A stretch of 64,000 bases of DNA from CAVQKZ01 sp963837325 (GTDB lineage: Bacteria > Actinomycetota > Actinomycetes > Mycobacteriales > Jatrophihabitantaceae): contig CAWIMV010000002.1 of the NCBI GenBank assembly GCA_963837325.1, forward strand, positions 744,001-808,000, written 5' to 3'. The translations under genes were made by a program, and so were the position numbers. Shown in pieces: positions 57,979 to 64,000 of the stretch (position 1 is the first letter of the stretch; every line of letters begins with the position of its first letter). The notes under the pieces were generated by a model. That model did not search any database, was not told the origin of the DNA, and worked only from the letters and a program-made list of their open reading frames with translations.

Positions 57979-59139
57979 ATGGTGGACGTCGTACCGGGGC
58001 TGCCCACCGTCCGATACGGCGACAGCGCGCTCTCTGACGTCATGCCTTCGGTGTTGGCAGCGCTCGGGGTTCCCGGCGAACCGAACCCCCTCGCGCTGTC
58101 CGAGACTCGCCGGGTCGCCGTGCTTCTCGTCGACGGCCTGGGCTGGACGCAGCTGCGCCGAAACCGGGCCGCGGCACCGTTCCTGGCGTCGCTGCCGGGG
58201 CGGGACCTCACGGCCGGGTTCCCGTCGACGACCGTCACCAGCCTGGCTTCGCTCGGGACGGGCTCTCCGCCCGGCCGGCACGGTCTGACCGGTTATACGT
58301 CCTACCTCGCCGACCTCGGTGCCAGCATCAGCTGGCTGGCCTGGAAAGCGGTCGGGCAAAGCGGCACGCTGCTCGATCAGGTCGTGCCGGAGGACGCCCA
58401 GCCGCAACCCACCGCGTTCGAGCGGGCCGAAGCGGCTGGCATCACGGTGACCGTCGCGGCGCCGAACGACTTCGGCGGTAGCGGGCTCACCCGCGCTGCG
58501 CTGCGTGGTGGCCGCTTCCACGGCACGCTGTCGAGCGGCGACGTGATCAGCCGCGCGGCTGCCGCCAGCCGCGACGGGGCGCGCAGCCTCGTCTATTGCT
58601 ACGTCAGCGAACTGGACCTCGTCGGCCACGTCCGCGGGCCGAACTCCCAGTCGTGGCTGGCTCAGCTCACCCAGCTCGACCGGTTCGTCGAGCAGTTGTG
58701 GGCGACGCTGCCGCCCGATGCAACGCTGCTTGTCACGGGCGACCACGGGATGACGAGCGTGCGCGACGAGGACAAGATCGACTTCGACGACGAGCCGGCG
58801 CTGCAGGATGGTGTGCTCGCGCTGGCCGGTGAGCCGCGGGCCCGCTATGTCCACGCGGAGGTGGGCGCCCATGCTGACGTGCTCGCGGCCTGGCGAGCCG
58901 AACTCGCCGACCGGGCGTGGGTGCTCGAGCGTGACGAGGCGATCAGCGCCGGGCTGTTCGGGCCGACCGTCACTGCGCCGGCGCGGGCCCGGATCGGTGA
59001 CGTCGTCGCAATCGCCCGGGCCGGCGCCGCCGTCGTGCGCCGCAAATTGGAGCCCCGCATGTCCCTGCTTCCCGGGATGCACGGCGCGCTGACCGACGAG
59101 GAACTGCTCGTCCCGTTGCTCCGCGCAGAGCGCGGCTGA
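57979..59139 (+). CDS. Alkaline phosphatase / nucleotide pyrophosphatase family protein
   Basis: The 386-residue protein has the alkaline-phosphatase superfamily pattern: VAVLLVDGLGW with the first metal aspartate, GFPSTTVTSLASLGTG with the nucleophilic threonine, SELDLVGHVRGP with Asp and His ligands, and VTGDHGMTSV. A late HGAL histidine completes the site. It has no signal peptide, so it is cytoplasmic, and it hydrolyses a phosphodiester or pyrophosphate whose identity is unknown. I chose ATG 57979; the frame is open upstream to the tRNA but carries no conserved sequence. Confidence 0.88.
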   Translation: MVDVVPGLPTVRYGDSALSDVMPSVLAALGVPGEPNPLALSETRRVAVLLVDGLGWTQLRRNRAAAPFLASLPGRDLTAGFPSTTVTSLASLGTGSPPGRHGLTGYTSYLADLGASISWLAWKAVGQSGTLLDQVVPEDAQPQPTAFERAEAAGITVTVAAPNDFGGSGLTRAALRGGRFHGTLSSGDVISRAAAASRDGARSLVYCYVSELDLVGHVRGPNSQSWLAQLTQLDRFVEQLWATLPPDATLLVTGDHGMTSVRDEDKIDFDDEPALQDGVLALAGEPRARYVHAEVGAHADVLAAWRAELADRAWVLERDEAISAGLFGPTVTAPARARIGDVVAIARAGAAVVRRKLEPRMSLLPGMHGALTDEELLVPLLRAERG

Positions 59140-59207
59140 CCGCGGTGCGTCGGCACCTAGAGTGGGCGGATGCCTGACGTCGCCTTCATCGGATCCGAGC
59201 GGTAGTC

Positions 59208-59699
59208 ATGCCGAGCGACCCGCCGGAGCGCTATACCCGCAACGAAACCGAGGCCCAGCGCCTGGACCGGAACTACAGCGAGCAGTTGCAGGAGCTGCGA
59301 GTCGCCCAGGCCGGCGTCCAGATCCTGTTCGCGTTCCTGCTGACGATCGCGTTCCAGCAGCGCTTCTCCTCGATCAGCAACTTCTTGAAAGTCGTGTACA
59401 TCATCACGCTGGTGTGCGCCTCGCTGTCGGCGGCGTTGTTCATCGCGCCCGTGGCCGTGCACCGGGTGATGTTCGGGCGGCACCTCAAAGACGAGCTGGT
59501 CGAGTTCACCGGTCGGATCGCGATCGCCGGGCTCGTGTTCCTCGCCCTCACCGTGCTCGGGGCGCTGCTGCTGATCGTCGACTTCGTAGTCGGCCCGATC
59601 ACGGCCGGAATCGTCGTCGGCATCATGGCGCTGGTATTCGGCTACCTCTGGTACGTGTTGCCGGTGAAATGGCGCAATCGCACCGAGAAGAAGAAGTAG
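59208..59699 (+). CDS. DUF6328 membrane protein
   Basis: The 163-residue protein has a charged N-terminus (RNETEAQRLDRNYSEQLQEL) that fits the DUF6328 start, then four membrane spans and a basic end (RNRTEKKK). DUF6328 has no known role. It is convergent with a frameshifted methyltransferase gene, only 3 bp away. Confidence 0.8.
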   Translation: MPSDPPERYTRNETEAQRLDRNYSEQLQELRVAQAGVQILFAFLLTIAFQQRFSSISNFLKVVYIITLVCASLSAALFIAPVAVHRVMFGRHLKDELVEFTGRIAIAGLVFLALTVLGALLLIVDFVVGPITAGIVVGIMALVFGYLWYVLPVKWRNRTEKKK

Positions 59700-59702
59700 C
59701 AC

Positions 59703-60525
59703 TCACGTCGGCGCAACGGCCGACCAGGCGACGGTGAGCTCGCCGAACCGGCAGCGCGAGAGCTGGACCGGCCAGCCGTCCTGCAGCGCCGCGCAGGCCG
59801 CGATCCAGCGCTGGCGCGGCCCGAACGCCGTGAGCGCCGCCGCTGCGGCCCACGCCGCATCCAGCTCGGCGAGCAGGCGGTGAATCGGCTCGCCCGGCAG
59901 GTTGCGGTGGATGAGTGCCTTGGGCAACCGCTCGGCCAGGACGCTCGGCCGCGGCAGCGACGCGAGCCGACACGCGAGCGTGAGGCTGATCGGACCGTCG
60001 CCATCGAGCAGCACCCAGGCGGCGAGTCGGCCGAGCTCGTCGCAGGTGCCTTCGACCAGCAACCCGCCCGGCCCGAGCCCGGCGCACATCGTGCTCCAGG
60101 CTTGTGCCGGCGGCGGACTCGTCGTACTGCCGCAGCACGTTGGCCGCGCGCACCAACGCCGGGCGCTGTCCGGCGAACTCGAAACCACCGCGCGCGAACG
60201 TCAACAGCGGTGGCGTGGCCGCGGGCAGTGCGGTGGCCACGCGATCCGGGTCGATCTCCAGACCGAGCACCCGCACGTCGGGTCGAACTGCGCTCAATCG
60301 CGCTGCTAGTTCGATGGCCGTCACCGGCGTCGCGCCGTAACCGAGGTCGATCACGAGCGGATCCGGCGCCGCCAGCAAGTGTTCGCGGAGCGTCGCGGTG
60401 ATCCAGTTGTCCATGCGACGCAGCCGGTTCGGGTTGGTCGTGCCCCGGGTCGCCAGTCCCAGCGCGCGGGCGCGCCCGGCCGCCAGCCGGGGACGCGCCG
60501 AGCGCGGCTTCGACGGCCGGGCCAT
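59703..60525 (-). pseudogene. Class I SAM methyltransferase-like gene, frameshifted
   Basis: The N-terminal part reads from ATG 60525: NRLRRMDNWITATLREHLL, PLVIDLGYGATPVTAIEL (SAM motif I), VLGLEIDPDRV, through RAANVLRQYDE. The rest continues in another frame from about 60115: AGLGPGGLLVEGTCDELGR, LAERLPKALIHRNLPGEPIH, FGPRQRWIAACAAL, to SAVAPT. Removing one base in the CCGCCGCCGG run near 60110 would restore a ~273-residue protein. All other family features are intact, so this is either a very recent mutation or a sequencing error. Confidence 0.8.
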
Positions 60526-60551
60526 GAGACAGCAGGGTAGCGTCGCGTGCC

Positions 60552-61577
60552 GTGCCTGCCCTGCTCGCTGAGCTCACCACGCTGCGCCTAGGGGGACCGG
60601 CCGGGCGGCTCGTCACCGCCTCCTCGCCCGACGAACTCGTCGACGCGGTCCGGGCCTGCGACGCGCGGCGGGAACCGATGCTGATTCTCGGCGGCGGCAG
60701 CAACCTGGTCGTCGCCGACGACGGCTGGTCCGGCACCGTCGTGCTGGTGCGCACGTCGGGGATCGACCAGGCCGGGTCCGGCAGCGGCGAGTCGATCGCG
60801 GTCACCGTCCAGGCCGGCGTGAACTGGGACGCGTTCGTCGCGATCACGATCCGCGAGGGCTGGTCCGGGCTGGCGGCAATGTCTGGCATCCCAGGGCTCA
60901 CCGGCGCGACGCCGGTTCAGAACGTCGGCGCCTACGGCAGCGAGGTCGCCGATGTCATCAGTGCGATGACGGTCCTCGACCGGATCACCGGCGAGGTCGA
61001 GGTGTGGCCGCCGCGCCGCTGCGGTTTCGGCTTCCGCACCAGCGCGTTCAAGCACACCGACCGCTATGTGGTGTTGGACGTGACGTTCACGCTGCGACGC
61101 TCGACGGACGCGCCGCCGGTTCGATACCTCGAACTGGCGCGCCAACTCGGCGTCGAGCCCGGAGGCGTGGCGCCATCGGAGGCGGTTCGAGAAGTCGTGC
61201 TCGACCTGCGACGCAGCAAGGGCATGCTGCTCGATCCGGACGACCATGACACCTGGAGTGTCGGCTCGTTCTTCGTCAACCCGTTCGTGCCCTTGAACGC
61301 GGCGCCGCCGGGCTGCCCGCAGTGGACTGTGGACGAGCAGCTCAAACTGTCGGCCGCGTGGTTGATCGAGAACGCCGGCTTTCCCAAGGGCTACGGGCTG
61401 TTGCGCGGCCGCGGCACCGTCGCCCTGTCGACGAAGCACAGCCTCGCGCTCACCAATCGCGGCGGTGCGACCACGGCCGAGCTACTCGACCTCGGCCGCG
61501 AGATCCGCGCCGGCGTCGAGGAGAAGTTCGGCGTGCGGCTGCGCCCGGAAGCGCATCTGGCCGGAGTGGAGTTCTAA
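60552..61577 (+). CDS. murB: UDP-N-acetylenolpyruvoylglucosamine reductase MurB
   Basis: MurB reduces UDP-GlcNAc-enolpyruvate to UDP-MurNAc for peptidoglycan synthesis, with FAD and NADPH. The 341 residues have TTLRLGGPAGRLV, the FAD loop LILGGGSNLVVAD, GLAAMSGIPGLTGATPVQNV, the catalytic serine in VGSFFVNP, and the C-terminal glutamate in RPEAHLAGVEF. The length fits type I MurB of actinobacteria. GTG start. It overlaps the convergent SDR by 4 bases. Confidence 0.95.
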   Translation: MPALLAELTTLRLGGPAGRLVTASSPDELVDAVRACDARREPMLILGGGSNLVVADDGWSGTVVLVRTSGIDQAGSGSGESIAVTVQAGVNWDAFVAITIREGWSGLAAMSGIPGLTGATPVQNVGAYGSEVADVISAMTVLDRITGEVEVWPPRRCGFGFRTSAFKHTDRYVVLDVTFTLRRSTDAPPVRYLELARQLGVEPGGVAPSEAVREVVLDLRRSKGMLLDPDDHDTWSVGSFFVNPFVPLNAAPPGCPQWTVDEQLKLSAAWLIENAGFPKGYGLLRGRGTVALSTKHSLALTNRGGATTAELLDLGREIRAGVEEKFGVRLRPEAHLAGVEF

Positions 61578-62326
61578 CTCGTCGCGCCGGTACGGGCGAC
61601 CTTGTGCGGCGCCGCCTGGGCGAGGGGCTTGACCACCAGCAGGTCGATGTTGACGTGCGCCGGCCGCGTCGCCGCGAACGCGATGCAGTCGGCGATGTCC
61701 TCGGCCGTTAGCGGATTCTCCACGCCGGCGTAGACGCGCTCAGCCGCTTCGGCGTCGCCGCGCAGTCGGACGAGGGAGAACTCCTCGGTGTGCACCATCC
61801 CGGGCGCCACCTCAGTGACCCGCACCGGCCGGCCATTCAGCTCGAGGCGAAGCGTCTCGACGAAGGCCGTCGTGCCGTGCTTGGCCGCGGTGTAGCCGGC
61901 ACCGCCTTCGTAGACGAGGTGGCCGGCGATCGAGCCGGTGACGATCACATGGCCACCCGCGCCCCGCTCGAGCGCCGGCAGCAGGGCCTGCGTCACCCGC
62001 AGCACGCCAAGCACGTTGGTGTCGAACATCGTCTGCCAGTCGGCCGGATCGGCCCGTTCGATCGGCTCCACGCCGACCGCCCCGCCGGCGTTGTTCACCA
62101 GGACCGCAACGTCGTCGAGGGAGGCCGCGAGCTCGGCCACCGAATCCGGCGAGGTGACGTCGAGGGTCACCGCGCGGACGCCGGGCGTCGTCGCGGCGAG
62201 CTCGTCCAGGCGTTCGCGCCGGCGGGCAGCGGCCACAACGTCGTAACCCTCGGCCGCCAAGCGACGCGCGGTCGCCGCGCCGATCCCGCTGCTCGCTCCG
62301 GTGACGACGGCGACTCCTCGGCTCAT
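61574..62326 (-). CDS. Short-chain dehydrogenase/reductase
   Basis: The 250-residue SDR has the cofactor motif TGASSGIG (9-16), NNAGG, the catalytic serine in VTGSIAGHLVYEGG, and YTAAK with Tyr and Lys. RRRERL after the second strand suggests NADP. It matches the classical YdfG-like group acting on hydroxy acids or alcohols; the substrate is unknown. An SDR in this position between murB and mshA is also known from M. tuberculosis (Rv0484c, by memory). Confidence 0.92.
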   Translation of the reverse strand: MSRGVAVVTGASSGIGAATARRLAAEGYDVVAAARRRERLDELAATTPGVRAVTLDVTSPDSVAELAASLDDVAVLVNNAGGAVGVEPIERADPADWQTMFDTNVLGVLRVTQALLPALERGAGGHVIVTGSIAGHLVYEGGAGYTAAKHGTTAFVETLRLELNGRPVRVTEVAPGMVHTEEFSLVRLRGDAEAAERVYAGVENPLTAEDIADCIAFAATRPAHVNIDLLVVKPLAQAAPHKVARTGATS

Positions 62327-62418
62327 ACCGCCCGATTCTGCTGTGCTCGTAGTCCCGGAGCATGATCGGGGGTACCAACTAGTTGAGGACGCGATCACCG
62401 ACCGCGGAAGGAGCGGTA

Positions 62419-63699
62419 GTGCAGCCCACCCCGTCGGCGATCCGCCCGCGCCGCATCGCCATGCTCAGCGTGCACACGTCGCCCCTCGACCCACCCGGCG
62501 GCGGCGACGCCGGCGGCATGAACGTGTACATCGTCGAGACGGCCCGACGGCTGGCCGACGCCGGCGTAGCCGTCGAGATCTTCACCCGCGCGACCGTCAG
62601 CGACCAGCCCGCCGTCGTCGAGATGCATCCGGGCGTCCTCGTGCGGCACGTCAGCGCTGGGCCGTTCGAAGGCTTGTCGAAAGGCGATCTGCCCGCGCAG
62701 CTGTGCGCGTTCGCCGCCGGCGTCATGCGGGCCGAAGCTCATCACGAGCCGGGCTGGTACGACGTCATCCACTCGCACTACTGGCTGTCGGGCCAGGTGG
62801 GCTGGCTCGCCCGCGAACGCTGGGGCGTCCCGCTCGTGCACTCCGCCCACACGCTCGCGAAGATCAAGAACGACCTGCTGGCCGAAGGCGATTCACCCGA
62901 ACCGATGACCCGCCTGATCGGCGAGGAGCAGGTCGTGGCCGAGGCCGACCGCCTCATCGCGTCGACGGCCGACGAGGCGGCCGACCTGATCGAGCGTTAC
63001 GGTGCCGCACCGGCCAAGGTGCGCACCATCGCCCCTGGAGTCGACCTGGCCGCGTTCCAGCCGGGGCCGGCGTCCGCGGCCCGCCGCCGGCTCGGCTTGC
63101 CCCTCGACGGCACGGTGCTGCTCTTCGTCGGGCGCATCCAACCGCTGAAGGCGCCCGACCTGTTGCTGCGCGCCGCCGCGCTCTTGCCGCGCGATCTGCC
63201 CGGCGGCCCGCCCCAGGTCGTCGTGCTGGGGGCGCCGAGCGGTACCGGGCTGGCCGAGCCCGACTGGTTGGGCCGGCTCGCCGCCTCGCTCGGCCTGAGC
63301 GACCGGGTGCGCATCGTCCCTCCGGTCCCGCGCGAAACCGTCGCCGACTATTACCGCGCGGCCGACCTCACCGTCGTGCCGAGTTACAACGAGTCCTTCG
63401 GCCTGGTGGCCCTCGAGTCCCAGGCGTGCGGCACGCCGGTCGTCGCGGCCGCCGTCGGTGGCTTGCCCACCGCGGTCGCCGACGGGGTGTCGGGCGTGCT
63501 GGTCGACGGCCACGATCCCGAGCAGTGGGCCAAGGTGTTGGGCGATGTGCTGCGGACACCGGCGGCGCGGGCCCAACTGGCGTCCGGGGCGCGAGCGCAT
63601 GCGGAAAAGTTCTCGTGGCAGCGCACGGTCGACGGACTGCTCGTCGCGTACGAAGAGGCAGCCGAGGAGATTGCCGCGGCGACGGGGACTGCGCGATGA
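62419..63699 (+). CDS. mshA: D-inositol-3-phosphate glycosyltransferase MshA
   Basis: MshA starts mycothiol synthesis by joining GlcNAc from UDP-GlcNAc to inositol-3-phosphate. The 426-residue GT4 enzyme has SVHTSPLDPPGGGDAGGMNV, HSHYWLSGQVGWLA, HTLAKIKNDLLAEGDSPEP, VGRIQPLKAPDLLL, and the nucleotide-sugar motif PSYNESFGLVALESQACGTP. I chose GTG 62419 behind GGAAGGAG; an earlier start at 62383 and ATG 62461 are possible. Its stop overlaps the next gene (ATGA). mshD is at 8610-9479. Confidence 0.95.
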   Translation: MQPTPSAIRPRRIAMLSVHTSPLDPPGGGDAGGMNVYIVETARRLADAGVAVEIFTRATVSDQPAVVEMHPGVLVRHVSAGPFEGLSKGDLPAQLCAFAAGVMRAEAHHEPGWYDVIHSHYWLSGQVGWLARERWGVPLVHSAHTLAKIKNDLLAEGDSPEPMTRLIGEEQVVAEADRLIASTADEAADLIERYGAAPAKVRTIAPGVDLAAFQPGPASAARRRLGLPLDGTVLLFVGRIQPLKAPDLLLRAAALLPRDLPGGPPQVVVLGAPSGTGLAEPDWLGRLAASLGLSDRVRIVPPVPRETVADYYRAADLTVVPSYNESFGLVALESQACGTPVVAAAVGGLPTAVADGVSGVLVDGHDPEQWAKVLGDVLRTPAARAQLASGARAHAEKFSWQRTVDGLLVAYEEAAEEIAAATGTAR

Positions 63700-64000
63700 G
63701 CGCGGCCGAGGTCATCGAATCGGCGCTGCGCGCGTCGGACGTCGAATTCGAGCGGGTGGCGCCCGAGACGTTCGTCGCTGCCCTGCCAGGAGAGAAGCGG
63801 CTCAAGACGGCCTGCTGGTTGACGATCGGAGCACACGCGCTCGAGATCGAGGCCTTCGTGATGCGCCAGCCGGACGAGAACCACGAGCAGGTCTACGCGT
63901 TCCTCCTGCGGCACAACGTGCGGATGTATGCGGTGTCGTGGGCGATCGACGCAGCGGGCGACGTCTATCTCACCGGCCGGCTGCCGCTGACGGCGGTCAC
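63696..64000 (+). CDS. YbjN-domain protein, N-terminal part
   Basis: The gene starts with ATG overlapping the mshA stop by 4 bases and runs off the right edge after about 101 codons. The visible part matches YbjN-type proteins (VIESALRASDVEFERVAPET, LPGEKRLKTACWLTIG, LEIEAFVMRQPDENHEQVYA, FLLRHNVRMYAVSWAID). These resemble type III secretion chaperones in fold; the function in actinobacteria is unknown. The same neighbour follows mshA in mycobacteria (Rv0487, by memory). Confidence 0.85.
   Translation, partial: MSAAEVIESALRASDVEFERVAPETFVAALPGEKRLKTACWLTIGAHALEIEAFVMRQPDENHEQVYAFLLRHNVRMYAVSWAIDAAGDVYLTGRLPLTAV

Noticed and set aside
1..64000. CRISPR arrays, prophage, insertion sequences
   Set aside because: No regularly spaced direct repeats, phage structural genes or transposases were seen; the only tandem repeats are the 15-bp units in the HbhA-like gene and the 11-bp units at pstS.

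Overview
The window is GC-rich (roughly 70%) chromosomal DNA of an actinobacterium. Reasons: two mycothiol genes (mshA, mshD), a GlnR-type nitrogen regulator, GAF-ANTAR regulators, an HbhA-like protein, an MptB-like mannosyltransferase, a DUF222-HNH gene, many GTG starts and several leaderless-looking starts. Gene order recalls several Mycobacterium tuberculosis blocks (from memory: Rv0811c-Rv0820, Rv0474-Rv0476, Rv0482-Rv0487). The window has no mycobacterial signature genes beyond these, so a Frankia/Jatrophihabitans-like or related lineage is my guess, not a proof.

Layout. 1-0.3 kb: start of a ChoD-like GMC oxidoreductase. 0.4-3 kb: two PadR/HAAS-membrane-protein modules, each with a palindrome at the padR start. 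3-4.3 kb: DUF222-HNH gene. 4.5-8.5 kb: pstSCAB phosphate transporter with a PHO box. 8.6-10.3 kb: glnR-mshD. 10.4-14 kb: hydrolase, membrane protein, Cys-rich leader peptide, thiosulfate sulfurtransferase, sseC, nitrobindin-like protein. 14-16.5 kb: TetR and an ABC exporter. 16.5-16.95 kb: a structured intergenic RNA region with a tiny ORF behind a near-perfect Shine-Dalgarno and a strong terminator. 17-19.3 kb: aminodeoxychorismate lyase, a Fur-family regulator, ygfZ. 19.4-24.7 kb: hydrolase, crcB pair, cyclopropane synthase, MMPL transporter. 24.8-26.4 kb: XRE regulator, HbhA-like protein, DUF2516. 26.4-30.7 kb: TetR/P450, MptB-like mannosyltransferase, TIGR03086 protein.

30.8-44.5 kb is the most coherent block: a divergent purine-catabolism regulon. 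One arm is allB-alc-aceB-DUF6986; the other is a small ORF, a LacI regulator, uraD, uraH, 8-oxoguanine deaminase, xdhB-xdhC-xdhA and uricase. Together they would take guanine/xanthine through urate, 5-hydroxyisourate, OHCU, allantoin and allantoate to ureidoglycolate and glyoxylate, which malate synthase feeds into central metabolism. No recognisable ureidoglycolate lyase is present; the DUF6986 aldolase-like protein is an untested candidate for the gap.

44.5-55.6 kb: a deleted TIGR03086 pseudogene, secreted M28 and M14 peptidases, a CBM96/TIM-barrel secreted protein, paired GAF-ANTAR regulators, two PAP2 phosphatases, DUF1206. 55.6-57.7 kb: a beta-propeller secreted protein lying between tRNA-Lys and an inverted copy of its 3' half. 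58-64 kb: phosphodiesterase-like protein, DUF6328, a frameshifted methyltransferase, murB, an SDR, mshA, and the start of a YbjN-like gene.

The most unusual content is small-scale: a four-copy family of ~55-bp palindromes at gene ends, two further large palindromes (one read in frame as the N-terminus of xdhA), the sORF/RNA locus at 16.5-16.9 kb, and the cysteine leader peptide. No CRISPR array, prophage or intact insertion sequence was seen.
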